Program-made: the position numbers and the translations under genes
Shown: one piece after another, positions 48,256-57,583 of the stretch
Layout: every line of letters starts with the position of its first letter
Position numbering within the stretch: the first letter of the stretch is position 1
The notes under the pieces: generated by a model
Seen by the model: only the letters and a program-made list of their open reading frames with translations
What the model was told of the DNA's origin: nothing
Databases searched by the model: none
DNA from: Cupriavidus sp. 2SB
Lineage (GTDB): Bacteria > Pseudomonadota > Gammaproteobacteria > Burkholderiales > Burkholderiaceae
Length of the DNA stretch: 64,000 bases
Direction of reading: 5' to 3'
NCBI RefSeq assembly: GCF_005503625.1
Contig: NZ_SCMX01000007.1
Span: 62,001-126,000 of the forward strand

Positions 48256-49792
48256 TGAAATCTTCCTCTGTAAGGTGCTTGTGTTCAATATATAGGTCAA
48301 AGAGTGAGCAACTGGTCCGCTCTTGGCGCCATCGCGTCTCCATCTCTTTCGCCAGATCTGCCGACACCTTGCCGGTGGTGATGAAGTACCGGACCAATTC
48401 CGGAGCGCCCTGGGTGTAACCAACTGCCCGGATCACCTCCCGTGCGGTACAGATCCCTTCTTCGACGAGGATCTGTCCGAGCCGCCGAACCTTGCCACCC
48501 TTACGGAGCTCGATCTGCCGTACGGCCGCTGCATACGCCTCCTCAGGCGTGATGTGTCCGAGCTCCACGAGAACTTGACCGACGCGCTTCGTCTCAGGCG
48601 CCAACGCTTCGGCCCGATCAAGCTGCATGGCCTTCTCGATGGAGGTCAAACCGGCTGCGGCCATGCGCGTCACGGCTTGCGCCATGGTTTCGAACTGCGA
48701 TTGGCGCATGGCTGCATTGAAAACCGCCATCTCCCCGCTCATCGCGAGCATTGCCGCTCGCACCGCAGCATCGGCCCGAATCAACTCCATAACCGGCATC
48801 CGGCCCTCATAGTCGGTCTCCTGTACGCCTGCGGGGAATTTGAGACCGGCGTGATGGATACCGGCAACCTCCATCCAGTCCACTTCGGCTTCGGTCGGAG
48901 CCCGGGTCCCTCTCTCCGGATCTGGCCGCAGAATTTCCACGAGCCGTTGGGAGAGGACACCGCGGAGAGCATCGGCCAGCGTCTGAACGTCCACACCCAT
49001 ATCGAGTAGACGTGTGATCGCCATCGCCGAGTTATTCGCGTGAACGGTAGCAACCACCAGGTGCCCGGTGTTTGCTGCCTGGATGGCAATCATCGCGGTC
49101 TCGACGTCGCGGATCTCACCAACCAGAATGACATGCGGCGCTTGGCGGAGTGCTGCACGCAACCCCTCGGCAAACGAGATGTGCTGATTGATGTTGACCT
49201 GTGTGAGCCCAGGGAGGACCTTCTCGACGGGCTGCTCGAGCGTCAGGATGTTCCGCTTCCCATTGTTGAGATGCTGAAGCGCGGCATACAGAGTTGTGCT
49301 CTTCCCCGACCCCGTGGGGCCACAGACGAGAAAAAGGCCATTCGGCTCTTGCAGGATGTCCTCTAAGCAAGACCGTGCCATCGGCGTCATCTCAATCTCG
49401 TCGAGACTCGCAACGGAGGCAGTATTGTCCATCAGGCGACAAACGATCTTTTGCCCGGTCAGTGTCGGCAGGATCGACACCCGAACGTCAACCGCCCGGT
49501 CAGGAAATTTGAGTCTTAGACGCCCATCCAGTGGCTTATGACGATCCGAGGCGGCAATGTTGGCACGGGCCCGGAGCTTCTCGTCGAGTTGCTTAGCGAA
49601 GTTGTGATCAATGTGGTCGACCCAATGCAGCGAACCAGAGATGCCATATTGAATTGTGGTGCCCTCTGCTTCGTACAACATGTGAATGTCGGCGGCACGT
49701 CTTACCGCGGCCCTGGAGAACATGTCGTTCAAGTATTCCGCCGCCGCACGATCATGCGTCCCGGTATTGAAGAATAAGTCTGGTTCTCTCAT
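48146..49792 (-). CDS. GspE/PilB-type secretion ATPase with C-terminal MshEN-like repeats
   Basis: 548 aa from ATG 49792. The ATPase core has Walker A GPTGSGKST at 158-166, the Asp box near 187 and Walker B VILVGEIRDVETA near 221, with HLVVATVHANN as the His box. It lacks the tetracysteine zinc motif of GspE. After the core come two repeats, RVGQVLVELGHIT near 403 and RLGQILVEEGICT near 437. They resemble the c-di-GMP-binding MshEN motifs that normally sit at the N-terminus of PilB/MshE. Here they are at the C-terminus. It lies with a lytic transglycosylase and DsbA, suggesting an accessory pilus or secretion apparatus. Confidence 0.85.
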   Translation of the reverse strand: MREPDLFFNTGTHDRAAAEYLNDMFSRAAVRRAADIHMLYEAEGTTIQYGISGSLHWVDHIDHNFAKQLDEKLRARANIAASDRHKPLDGRLRLKFPDRAVDVRVSILPTLTGQKIVCRLMDNTASVASLDEIEMTPMARSCLEDILQEPNGLFLVCGPTGSGKSTTLYAALQHLNNGKRNILTLEQPVEKVLPGLTQVNINQHISFAEGLRAALRQAPHVILVGEIRDVETAMIAIQAANTGHLVVATVHANNSAMAITRLLDMGVDVQTLADALRGVLSQRLVEILRPDPERGTRAPTEAEVDWMEVAGIHHAGLKFPAGVQETDYEGRMPVMELIRADAAVRAAMLAMSGEMAVFNAAMRQSQFETMAQAVTRMAAAGLTSIEKAMQLDRAEALAPETKRVGQVLVELGHITPEEAYAAAVRQIELRKGGKVRRLGQILVEEGICTAREVIRAVGYTQGAPELVRYFITTGKVSADLAKEMETRWRQERTSCSLFDLYIEHKHLTEEDFNEPSLLFFNGRRVVRPAADDAGTGVVTGVVGTAAAL

Positions 49793-49797
49793 TGTGA

Positions 49798-50064
49798 TTA
49801 CTTCCCGCAGTCGAGTGTCGGGCCGTAGAACAGCCGACCAAGGAATCTCTGGGTTGTGTTGTCCGCCGTGATGCTCCAACTGATCAAACGCAGCCGGCTA
49901 TCCTGGCTCAGAAAGTTCTGCCCGCCCCAGCGCACCGCATCGAATCCGATCCGCACCGGCCCGGCCGAGCGGTAGACGCGCTCGCACGGCTCCGGGGCGA
50001 TTGCTGAGTAAACCACCCACCCAACGACCATTGCAGCAAAAGCGCCGCCAAACATCTGCTTCAT
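49798..50064 (-). CDS. Small inner-membrane or periplasmic protein, 88 aa
   Basis: ATG 50064 overlaps the stop of the lytic transglycosylase gene (ATGA), so it is coupled to it. N-terminal hydrophobic helix MFGGAFAAMVVGWVVYSAIA, then a short periplasmic-like domain with two Cys (PCERVYRSAG and LDCGK). It ends 5 bp before the ATPase start. It probably forms part of the accessory secretion operon, perhaps linking the ATPase to the membrane. Family unknown. Confidence 0.65.
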   Translation of the reverse strand: MKQMFGGAFAAMVVGWVVYSAIAPEPCERVYRSAGPVRIGFDAVRWGGQNFLSQDSRLRLISWSITADNTTQRFLGRLFYGPTLDCGK

Positions 50065-50495
50065 CGATTTATTCCCTGCAAGTTCTTCCACACCTTATTG
50101 ATGTAGCGGATCTGGGCATCGTCGTCCTTGGAGTACTTGCCCGTGTTGTACGCGCCAACTGCCTTCCAGGTCCTGCCGTACTTGTGCATCCCGTCAGCGA
50201 GCACCCAGGCGCCTACGTTCACGTTCACGCATGGCTCAAGCAGCCTTTCCCGATCGATCCCGAACTTCTTCAGTTCTGGCAGCCAGATCGAGCTGACCAT
50301 CATGAGGCCCATGAACTCCCAACCCTCCTTGCTTGTTCGAACCAGATTGGGGTCAAACGAGGCGTTCTCCGTCTTTGCAATAGCGCGCAGCAATGACTCA
50401 TCGACGGAGTACCGCTTAGCCGCCTCCTTGAAGCAATAGCCCCAGCTTTGCAGGCTCACGGAGGCCAGGATGACGAAGGTCAGTAGCTTTTTCAT
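50061..50495 (-). CDS. Lytic transglycosylase (SLT, VirB1-like)
   Basis: 144 aa from ATG 50495. A signal peptide (KKLLTFVILASVSLQSWG) precedes an SLT domain: ESLLRAIAKTENASFDPN with the catalytic Glu in KTEN, then GLMMVSSIWLPEL, CVNVNVGAWVLADGM and YNTGKY. VirB1 proteins open peptidoglycan for secretion machines. First gene of a leftward operon with a membrane protein, a secretion ATPase and DsbA; a leftward transfer-promoter motif lies upstream at about 50506-50528. Divergent from the Sel1 gene. Confidence 0.9.
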   Translation of the reverse strand: MKKLLTFVILASVSLQSWGYCFKEAAKRYSVDESLLRAIAKTENASFDPNLVRTSKEGWEFMGLMMVSSIWLPELKKFGIDRERLLEPCVNVNVGAWVLADGMHKYGRTWKAVGAYNTGKYSKDDDAQIRYINKVWKNLQGINR

Positions 50496-50505
50496 GGCCC
50501 GGATC

Positions 50506-50541
50506 ATACAATACACGTATCAATACGCCAATAGTATCCCA
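50506..50541. promoter_or_regulatory. Divergent promoter region, accessory secretion operon and Sel1 gene
   Basis: Leftward: ATACGTGTATTGTATG on the minus strand. A GTATCCCA block abuts the ATG of the Sel1 gene on the right. The whole gap is only 46 bp, so the two promoters must overlap. Confidence 0.5.
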
Positions 50542-51513
50542 ATGCGAAATCTCGTGCTTTGCGCGCTAACTGCCGCTATGTGGGGCGCATTCGCCACCGC
50601 GGCACATGCTTCGGACATTCCCACCGGTAAGCCGGGGCAGGAGGAAGCCACTCCGCGCGTGGCAGGCGGCGCCAAGCCGTCATCCCTTCCGAGTGACACT
50701 GCCTCCATTGACATCACCGCGAAGCTCGACGATCTCCTCGCTACGGCGAAAGAGACGAGTGAAGTGATGCGTCTCTATGCCAGCTGGCAAGCTGGTAATC
50801 GCGAGGCGGTGCCTGAGATATTTGCATTAGCCAAGAATGGCAACGCCCGCGCACAGAACCTCGCGGGGTTCATGCTCGACAATGGGCAGGGTGTGAAGCA
50901 GGATTCCAAGGCCGCAGCCGCATACTTCCAACGGTCCGCGGAAAGCGTCCCGCTGGCCAAGTACAACCTCGGGGTGCTGACGTACTACGGAAGGGGTGTA
51001 AGAAAAGACGAGGCGAAGGCCATGGAGCTCTTCAAGGGCTCTGCGATGAAGGCCGGCGTCGAACAGGCGAGTGTTCAGCTCGCCATCTACTACCTGAAGA
51101 ACAAGAACGAGGACGAAGCGTACAAGTGGGCGAATGAAGGGGCGAACCGGGGCAACGTCAAGGCCTTCTACCTGCTCGGTAGGATTCTGTACCAGCGTGG
51201 CCAGTACCAGTCCGCCGCCTCGTGGATACAAAAGGCCGCGAATGCATCCGAACCGAATGCGCCGGCAATCCTGTCGCTCATGTACCGCGACGGGAAGGGG
51301 GTAGGGCAGAGCAAGATGATGTCCGCGGCCTGGTGGATGATCTATGGCGCCCTGAATCGGCGGCAGACGGGAGGCAGCCTTGTTTCTTCCTCCTCATTCG
51401 GCCTGGATGAAACGGAACAACGGCAGGCGCTAGGCTTTGCAAACAACTGGTTGGCTACGCATGGCGCAGACAAGCGTATCAGCTATCAAAAGACACTTTT
51501 GCAAACAAACTAG
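50542..51513 (+). CDS. Sel1-repeat (TPR-like) secreted protein
   Basis: 323 aa with a signal peptide (MRNLVLCALTAAMWGAFATAAHA). Several Sel1-like repeats cover about residues 90-300: GNARAQNLAGFMLDNGQGVKQD, PLAKYNLGVLTYYGRGVRKDEAKAMELF, NVKAFYLLGRILYQRGQYQSAASWI. Sel1 repeats form solenoids for protein binding, often in the envelope. The start codon has no Shine-Dalgarno; GTATCCCA abuts it. A terminator follows. It may belong functionally to the adjacent secretion operon, from which it is transcribed divergently. Confidence 0.8.
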   Translation: MRNLVLCALTAAMWGAFATAAHASDIPTGKPGQEEATPRVAGGAKPSSLPSDTASIDITAKLDDLLATAKETSEVMRLYASWQAGNREAVPEIFALAKNGNARAQNLAGFMLDNGQGVKQDSKAAAAYFQRSAESVPLAKYNLGVLTYYGRGVRKDEAKAMELFKGSAMKAGVEQASVQLAIYYLKNKNEDEAYKWANEGANRGNVKAFYLLGRILYQRGQYQSAASWIQKAANASEPNAPAILSLMYRDGKGVGQSKMMSAAWWMIYGALNRRQTGGSLVSSSSFGLDETEQRQALGFANNWLATHGADKRISYQKTLLQTN

Positions 51514-51528
51514 AGCCGTCACGCTCAA

Positions 51529-51573
51529 GAAAAAAGGCCCTGCGATCTGAACGATCCAGGGCCTTTAGTTTTA
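51529..51573. terminator. Bidirectional terminator between Sel1 gene and nrdJ
   Basis: AAAGGCCCTG / CAGGGCCTTT stem with A-run on the left and T-run on the right. Confidence 0.9.
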
Positions 51574-51600
51574 AACGCGAGCCTCACGGCTGGCAGTGCA

Positions 51601-54093
51601 TCAGCCACAACTACCGATGTGACCACACGCTTGGCATTTGCTGCATCCATCGACGCGATGGAGTTCGTGAGCGCCACATTCCGGGCACTTCTTCCCGAGT
51701 CCTGCCCCGATCGATTGACCCAGGCTCACTACGGTGCTGCTGTCAGAAGTGACTTCGTCGAAAGCAAGGGCTGCGTCGGCTTTCGACAGGCGTCTGGCGA
51801 GCTCCGCTGCCGGTACCTGACTACCGTCCTCGGCAAGGAACCCCCGCTTCTTCAGAATGGACTGCAGGGCGTATCCGATCGCTGCGACCTCCGAATCGTG
51901 GTGCAGCGGCACCTTCGATCCATCAGCCCGCGTCAAATGCCCATAGCGCACCGCACCCTTGTCCCAGATGACTTCCCGGAGGTTTGCGACTGCCTTCGCT
52001 ACCGAACCACCGGATCGTGCCACCATCGAGAGCATCCGCATGTTGGCAGAGATCCATTGTTGGCCGTCATTCCGCTGGCCCGCCGGCATGAAGAATTCCA
52101 CCGGTCGTTCGATCTCCGCCTCCTGACCATCAACGATGCCTTTGACGCGCATGAAGTTCACCGTGAGATATACGGTGTTCGCCCCCTCATAGGTAAAATA
52201 CTCAACCTTTGAAGTGACACCCTCCAGTTCGCCGGTGGGCCGGCTGTCGAAGGGCATGCGCAACGGATCGTCCGCGATGGGCGTGGGCGTCGGGCTTGGA
52301 CTCGGCGATGCAGGAGCCTCCACCGACAGCACGGCACCGAGCACGGAGTTAGGCCGATAGGTCGCCAGTCCTTTCAAACCCGCCTTCCACGCATCCAGGT
52401 ACAGATTCTGGAAATCCGCGTAAGGGTAGTCTTCAGGTACGTTGACCGTCTTGCTGATGCTGGTGTCGATGTACGGCTGGACCGCTTCCAGCATTCGCAT
52501 ATGGTCGATCGCAGGCATTTCCAGCGCCGTCACGAAGCATTCTGGCAGGTTCACAACATCCCCACCGAGATGCCGATAGAGGCGGTACGCATGATCAGCT
52601 ACTTCAAACGTCTGATAGCTGTTGTCCGGCATACGCTTCTTGCGGTTGTACGTCCAGGAGAATGCAGGTTCGATGCCATTCGAGGCGTTATCAGCAAACG
52701 CGAGGGTGATAGTCCCCGTGGGTGCAATCGACAGCAAGTGCGAGTTGCGAATGCCGTGCTCCTGGATCAGATCTCGAATATCCTGGGGCAGGCGCTTTGC
52801 GAAGCCGCTCTCGAGGTACTTCTCTTTGTCGAGGAGCGGGAACGAACCCTTTTCGACAGCGAGCGCTACCGAAGCTGCGTAAGCGGCGTCGCGCATCGAC
52901 TCCGAGATTGACGCAGCCAGCTCGCGTCCCGCATCGGAGTCGTATCGAACTCCCAGCATCACGAGTGCACTTCCCAGGCCCAAGAACCCAAGGCCGATGC
53001 GTCGCTTCGACATGGCTTCGTCCCGCTGTTTCGGAAGCGGCCAGAACGTGGCGTCAAGTACGAGATCCAGCATTCGGATTCCCGTGGCCACGAGAGCCCT
53101 GAAGCCTTCGAAGTCGAAGTGTGCTTCGGGCCCGAAGGCGTTCCGCACGAACTTCGTAAGGTTGACCGAGCCCAGGCAGCAGCAACCGTAAGACGGCAAG
53201 GGCTGCTCCGCGCAAGGATTCGTTGCCTCGATCTGCTCGCAGTAGTAGAGGTTGTTGTCAGAGTTCATCCGGTCAAGGAAGAGAACCCCAGGCTCGGCGT
53301 GGTCATAGGTCGACTTCATGACCTGGTCCCACAGCTCCCGCGCGCTCACTTTTCGATACACCCACGTCCCGTCATCCCGACGGTACGATTCCGCCGTCAG
53401 CACTTCCGGATGGGGCTCTGCATTGTGCCAAAGTTCGATTTCCTCGCCGACTTCGACGGCACGCATAAATGCGTCAGTGACCCCGATCGAAATGTTGAAA
53501 TTGGTCAGTTCGCCCTTGTCCTTCGCGTGGATGAATTGCTCGATATCTGGGTGGTCGCAACGCAGCACACCCATCTGAGCTCCGCGGCGAGCACCGGCAG
53601 ACTCGACCGTCGCACACGACGAATCGAAGACCTTCATAAAGGAGACCGGGCCAGACGCTCGGGAGAACGTGCCTCGCACCAACGCACCGTTCGGTCGGAT
53701 GTCGCCAAATGCATAGCCCACGCCCCCACCGCGCCGCATCGTTTCAGCCGCTTCTGCTACGGCGGTGTAAATCCCGGGCTTTCCATCTTTGGCCTCGGAT
53801 ACCGAGTCGCCAACCGGTTGCACAAAGCAGTTGATGAGCGTCGCCTGGATATCCGTTCCGGCTGCAGAGTTGATGCGGCCGGCCGGAACGAAACCCGATT
53901 CGAGCGCGTCAAGGAACTTGACTTCGTAATCGGCTCGGTCCTCAGCGCGCTCCATACTGGCCAGCGCCTTAGCAACACGGCGCCGGACATCCGCGACTGT
54001 CTTCTCGCCACCCTTGGCGTACTTCTCCAAGAGGATCTCACCCGCAATTTCCTGGGCCGGCAGGATACCGAACATCTTTTCATTTGCGTTCAT
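51601..54093 (-). CDS. nrdJ: Class II (adenosylcobalamin-dependent) ribonucleotide reductase
   Basis: 830 aa from ATG 54093 (TTGGAGC upstream). It turns ribonucleotides into deoxyribonucleotides. Redox and radical cysteines are visible: [10 protein letters not shown] (first active-site Cys), [24 protein letters not shown] (thiyl radical Cys in NPCAE). The C-terminal tail ends in [22 protein letters not shown], a shuttling/zinc-ribbon Cys cluster common to NrdJ. There is no R2 partner gene, consistent with a B12-dependent class II enzyme. On a mobile element it could supply dNTPs for replication after transfer; it is a cargo-like gene here. Confidence 0.92.
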   Translation of the reverse strand: MNANEKMFGILPAQEIAGEILLEKYAKGGEKTVADVRRRVAKALASMERAEDRADYEVKFLDALESGFVPAGRINSAAGTDIQATLINCFVQPVGDSVSEAKDGKPGIYTAVAEAAETMRRGGGVGYAFGDIRPNGALVRGTFSRASGPVSFMKVFDSSCATVESAGARRGAQMGVLRCDHPDIEQFIHAKDKGELTNFNISIGVTDAFMRAVEVGEEIELWHNAEPHPEVLTAESYRRDDGTWVYRKVSARELWDQVMKSTYDHAEPGVLFLDRMNSDNNLYYCEQIEATNPCAEQPLPSYGCCCLGSVNLTKFVRNAFGPEAHFDFEGFRALVATGIRMLDLVLDATFWPLPKQRDEAMSKRRIGLGFLGLGSALVMLGVRYDSDAGRELAASISESMRDAAYAASVALAVEKGSFPLLDKEKYLESGFAKRLPQDIRDLIQEHGIRNSHLLSIAPTGTITLAFADNASNGIEPAFSWTYNRKKRMPDNSYQTFEVADHAYRLYRHLGGDVVNLPECFVTALEMPAIDHMRMLEAVQPYIDTSISKTVNVPEDYPYADFQNLYLDAWKAGLKGLATYRPNSVLGAVLSVEAPASPSPSPTPTPIADDPLRMPFDSRPTGELEGVTSKVEYFTYEGANTVYLTVNFMRVKGIVDGQEAEIERPVEFFMPAGQRNDGQQWISANMRMLSMVARSGGSVAKAVANLREVIWDKGAVRYGHLTRADGSKVPLHHDSEVAAIGYALQSILKKRGFLAEDGSQVPAAELARRLSKADAALAFDEVTSDSSTVVSLGQSIGAGLGKKCPECGAHELHRVDGCSKCQACGHIGSCG

Positions 54094-54183
54094 GATGATT
54101 GCTCCAAAGTGGATTGACAAAAAATTCGGCGGCGGATCGTCCGCCCCGTCCTTGCAATTAGGGGATGGAACTCAGCCACAAAT

Positions 54184-54215
54184 AAAAAAAGCCCTCCCGC
54201 GATTTGGGGAGGGCT
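54184..54215 (-). terminator. Rho-independent terminator (leftward)
   Basis: AGCCCTCCC / GGGAGGGCT stem with AAAAAAA on the left; it separates the 54256 gene from nrdJ. Confidence 0.85.
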
Positions 54216-54255
54216 GCGTTTCACAAGCACTGGCGAATCAAGCTGCTGGCAGCAT

Positions 54256-54603
54256 TCAAAGGAAGTACCCCGATGGGAAAGATCCTTCCTTGCCATGTGG
54301 GGCCTCTCGCGAGGCCATGACCGGCTCCTCACTCGGTCTAGCCTCGACATCGCGCCCTTCATCCGCGGCGCCCGTTGGGGCCGATTCTTCCGACGTGCTT
54401 GCCTCTGGGATGGGGTCATCCCGTAACGCATGCTTCTCGCAGCCAGGCCTCTGAGGATTGATAAAGACCGACTCAACGCAGCTGACGCCGGATTGCGCGG
54501 CTGCGTGGCCGGGCTGGCACCAGAGCATTCCTTCCATACCTCTGACGTTTGCACGAACCGCCGCCTTACAGTTGCCGCACCGGCGGCCTTCGATGGTGTC
54601 CAT
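54256..54603 (-). CDS. Cysteine-containing hypothetical protein, 115 aa
   Basis: ATG 54603 follows AAGGAAT on this strand; longer frames from 54810 lack a site. MDTIEGRRCGNCKAAVRANV holds a CXXC, followed by WCQPG and VSCVES, so a zinc ribbon of the CGNC...C...C type is possible. The second half is acidic and disordered (EASTSEESAPTGAADEGRD). Single leftward gene upstream of nrdJ but separated from it by a terminator. No family recognised. Confidence 0.55.
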   Translation of the reverse strand: MDTIEGRRCGNCKAAVRANVRGMEGMLWCQPGHAAAQSGVSCVESVFINPQRPGCEKHALRDDPIPEASTSEESAPTGAADEGRDVEARPSEEPVMASREAPHGKEGSFPSGYFL

Positions 54604-54656
54604 AGGGATTCCTTGATGTCTCGACTGTGGGATATGAGCAGCACCCGAACACATGC

Positions 54657-55154
54657 TCATAGGTAGTGCATCATCGCCAGACTGACGCCGGCCAGATACA
54701 ACGGCCAGGATCGAAGGGACTGCACGAGATCGGTCGAAGAGGGCCAGCACGAGAGCAGTTGCGCTGACAGACCGGCCCAGATGAGTAAATCCCACTGCTC
54801 GAAGCTCCACGCTTCAGCAACACGCGCCTTCGCAATCAGCCAAACGACAGGCAGTCCCAGCAGCGGCGCGAGACATGTAGGGGCGGCATTGAACCACCGC
54901 AAATTCTCGAACGTGACTGATCCCAGCGCGATCCGACCATCCGGCTGCCGCGTCGGGAAGAGGCTCATGGAGACCGGCTTTGCCCCTGTCATGGCCCCCA
55001 CCAGGAGGTGAAGCAGCTCATGGATCAGCGTTCCCGGCAGCACACAAAACGAGAACACGGCCAAGCGGCCCGATCCGGCCTTCATCACCAAAGCTCCCAC
55101 TGTCGCTGGCACCAGATAAACGAGGGCGGTCAAATCCTCATGTGTCATTGACAT
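54657..55154 (-). CDS. M50-like membrane zinc metalloprotease (putative)
   Basis: 165 aa with four or five hydrophobic stretches (LVYLVPATVGALVM, LAVFSFCVLPGTLIHELLHLLVGAM, PTCLAPLLGLPVVWLIA). HELLH in the second is the HEXXH zinc motif, buried in a membrane helix as in site-2 proteases. A second zinc ligand (Asp) is not clear, and the protein is short, so activity is uncertain. A reversed transfer-promoter motif at about 55286-55302 lies upstream, so it may be co-regulated with transfer genes. Substrate unknown. Confidence 0.6.
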   Translation of the reverse strand: MSMTHEDLTALVYLVPATVGALVMKAGSGRLAVFSFCVLPGTLIHELLHLLVGAMTGAKPVSMSLFPTRQPDGRIALGSVTFENLRWFNAAPTCLAPLLGLPVVWLIAKARVAEAWSFEQWDLLIWAGLSAQLLSCWPSSTDLVQSLRSWPLYLAGVSLAMMHYL

Positions 55155-55285
55155 AACTTATCCGCCATTTTGAGTCGTTTAATGCACATTTCGTCGCCCA
55201 GCCGTTTTCACGGTGAAAACCGACATTTCCTCGCCGCCCGACCGACACGGGCCCTTGCAAATGCAATGGCGACGCATCAGAATAC

Positions 55286-55318
55286 ATAACATTTACGCTT
55301 ACCTTCAGTGTATCGCAA
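55286..55318. promoter_or_regulatory. Divergent promoter motifs, M50-like gene and secreted gene
   Basis: Leftward: AAATGTTATGTATTC on the minus strand. Rightward: TTTACGCTTACCTTC (about 55299-55311). A GTATCGCA block (55310-55317) directly precedes the right-hand ATG. Confidence 0.5.
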
Positions 55319-55753
55319 ATGAACATAAAGATTGCATGTCATACGCTGGCTGGTCGTGCAGCTATCTCAGCCGGTGTCGCAGCTCTCCTCTCACTGGTTT
55401 GTACGCACGCTCTGGCTGCGGCCCCGAAGGATGTTCTGTTTGCAGCGATCAGGAGCGGGCAAGCCTCTGAAATCCTAAATGGTCCCGTTGCTGAAAACTG
55501 GCAAGCGAAGAGCCATTCAACAGCCCCCGTATTGATGTCGGCGAAAGTAGTGAAACGCTACAAGGGCGAGTGCGCCCGCTTGAGCGTGAACATGCGGCAG
55601 GAGCACGTCCCGCTCAAAGACGGTGGCGCAGCTCCACTCGAGTTCTCATATGAACTGAATCTCTGCACTGACGGCTCGCCCCCCGCAGAGACTGTCGATT
55701 GGTCTGCGGTTCCGCAAGAAACACCAGAGAGATTGCGGGGCCAACTCCGATGA
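55319..55753 (+). CDS. Secreted hypothetical protein upstream of traN
   Basis: 144 aa with a signal peptide (ISAGVAALLSLVCTHALA-AAPKD). The mature part is beta/alpha with an unusual amount of Cys (GECARLSV, LNLCTDGS). It lies 67 bp before traN and shares the promoter motif, so the two are probably co-transcribed. The ATG at 55319 has no ribosome site; GTATCGCA directly precedes it. Family unknown; envelope function inferred. Confidence 0.65.
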   Translation: MNIKIACHTLAGRAAISAGVAALLSLVCTHALAAAPKDVLFAAIRSGQASEILNGPVAENWQAKSHSTAPVLMSAKVVKRYKGECARLSVNMRQEHVPLKDGGAAPLEFSYELNLCTDGSPPAETVDWSAVPQETPERLRGQLR

Positions 55754-55820
55754 GCCTCGCGGCGACTCAGAAATCTACGCGGGCACAGCCCCGCCAGTTC
55801 TTCAGGCTTGGGAACCTACT

Positions 55821-57473
55821 ATGAACAACGCTTGGAATACTCCTTGGGGAAGACGGGTGCTATCCGTCATTCTGGGGCTTATTGGTTTCTTATTCGTAGC
55901 TGCCCCGCTCGAGGCTGCGGAATGTCGACGGGTGGGCGAAGTCTGCGTTGAAGGCGGCGGCGTTCGCAACATCGGCGGTACCGATGTGTACCGCGACTGC
56001 TGGCGCTATCGGGATACGTTCGAGTGCAAGAAGCCGGAGTCGATTGACTATTGCGCTCCCTTCTACAACCTAGCTGGATGCTGGCAAACGTCAACCAAGT
56101 GCATCGCCGCTGCTTGGGACGGTACATGTCTGACTGAGCAGCGAACCTATCGGTGCGACGACCCGTCGATGCCGCCTCCGCCGAACACGGTTGTTCTGGA
56201 CAAGACATACACGATTACTAAAGACGCGCTGGACACAAAACAGTGCGACCCGTATTCCACGAACCCACTCTGTACTCTCGCATCGCACAAGTGCGTGGAG
56301 CCGGCGGAAACCCGAGTCATCAATGGGCTGCCGGTCTACAAGTCGTGCTGGAGATGGCAAGACGACTACGCCTGTATTGACCCCACTCCCAAGAACGACT
56401 GCCAGGAGTACATCGACAAGGGATGCAAGAAGCTTGACGAAGTGTGCATCGAAAGCACTGATCCTGTCGGATGCGTGATGAAGCAAATCACATACAAGTG
56501 TGTGACCAAGGAAGGCCAGACAACGACAGGCGAGGATTGCAGTGGACGTACCTCGTGCTATGACGGGACCTGTTGGGACACCGGATACCCTGGGGATGAC
56601 GACTTCGCACGCGTGGTAGCCGGAAAGGAGGCCGCCCGAGAAGCCGGTGTCTATGGTGCGGAGTCGAACAACTTCTTCAAGGGAGTGGCCGAATCGTGCC
56701 GGAAGGGCTTCGGTGGATTGAAGAACTGCTGCAAGACCGACCCCGGGGCCAAGTCCAATAACACGATCATGATGCAGGCCGCGGGAGGTGCCGTTAAGTT
56801 CGGCGCAAAGTACGCGTTCGACTACATGTACAAGAGTAGCGAATGGATACAGGCTGGCATGAGTGCGCTCGGCTACGACGGTATCGAGATGGCATCGAAC
56901 TTTGGTGCTTCCTTTGGAATGTATGGGGTCTCCTACACGGTCGGGGGAACGGCCCTCGCCGCCGGTGAGACGACCACAGGCATGTTTGGTCAGACTATCT
57001 ATGGTCTTGGAAATGGCTTCGCCTTCGACCCGTACTCGTTTGCCGCTGCAATTGCTATCCAGATCGTCATGGAGCTCATGTCGTGCGAGCAGGACGAGAT
57101 GCAATTGGGCATGCACCGTGGTGCGCACCTCTGCCACTTGGTAGGCTCGTACTGCTCGAATAAGGTCATGGGGGTGTGCCTTGAGACCAAGGAGGCGTAT
57201 TGCTGCTACAACTCCAAACTGGCAAAGATCATCAATGAGCAAGGCAAACCCCAGATCGGCAAGGGGTGGGGGACTCCAGAGAGTCCGAACTGCGAAGGGT
57301 TCACCACCGCCGAGTTCCAGCAGATCGACTTCTCTGCAATCGACATGAGTGAGTTTGTCGGAGACATCATGGCCGCAACTGAGCTGCCGAACATCGACGA
57401 TATCCAGAAAAGAATGAGCGAGAAGATGAAGGACATCACGACCAACCCGACCATCCCCGTGACCAATCACTAA
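55821..57473 (+). CDS. traN: Mating-pair stabilisation adhesin TraN
   Basis: 550 aa with a signal peptide ending near AAPLEA-AEC. Cysteine-rich throughout (over 30 Cys), in the TraN pattern of paired Cys-Trp/Tyr blocks (CRRVGEVCVEGG, CWRYRDTFECKK, CTLASHKCVEP, CCYNSKLAKIINEQGKPQIGKGWG). TraN is the outer-membrane adhesin that holds donor and recipient together. F TraN is about 600 residues, so this is full-length. It stands 9 kb from traG rather than in the usual tra operon. Many disulfides make it a client of DsbC and DsbA. Confidence 0.93.
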   Translation: MNNAWNTPWGRRVLSVILGLIGFLFVAAPLEAAECRRVGEVCVEGGGVRNIGGTDVYRDCWRYRDTFECKKPESIDYCAPFYNLAGCWQTSTKCIAAAWDGTCLTEQRTYRCDDPSMPPPPNTVVLDKTYTITKDALDTKQCDPYSTNPLCTLASHKCVEPAETRVINGLPVYKSCWRWQDDYACIDPTPKNDCQEYIDKGCKKLDEVCIESTDPVGCVMKQITYKCVTKEGQTTTGEDCSGRTSCYDGTCWDTGYPGDDDFARVVAGKEAAREAGVYGAESNNFFKGVAESCRKGFGGLKNCCKTDPGAKSNNTIMMQAAGGAVKFGAKYAFDYMYKSSEWIQAGMSALGYDGIEMASNFGASFGMYGVSYTVGGTALAAGETTTGMFGQTIYGLGNGFAFDPYSFAAAIAIQIVMELMSCEQDEMQLGMHRGAHLCHLVGSYCSNKVMGVCLETKEAYCCYNSKLAKIINEQGKPQIGKGWGTPESPNCEGFTTAEFQQIDFSAIDMSEFVGDIMAATELPNIDDIQKRMSEKMKDITTNPTIPVTNH

Positions 57474-57485
57474 ACACCCTTTCAG

Positions 57486-57511
57486 GCCCGGAGCAATCCG
57501 GGCATTTTTCT
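57486..57511 (+). terminator. Rho-independent terminator after traN
   Basis: GCCCGGA / TCCGGGC stem and ATTTTTCT tail. Confidence 0.85.
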
Positions 57512-57583
57512 GGAGCAGGCTTATTTTCGTACGTACGGCCGCCTGCCAGCCGCCACCCGCGCCTTAGATGCTCGCGTGCCGCA

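Noticed and set aside
56091..57470. A 459-codon minus-strand frame over traN
   Set aside because: Antisense to the Cys-rich traN; no start signal and no recognisable domain.
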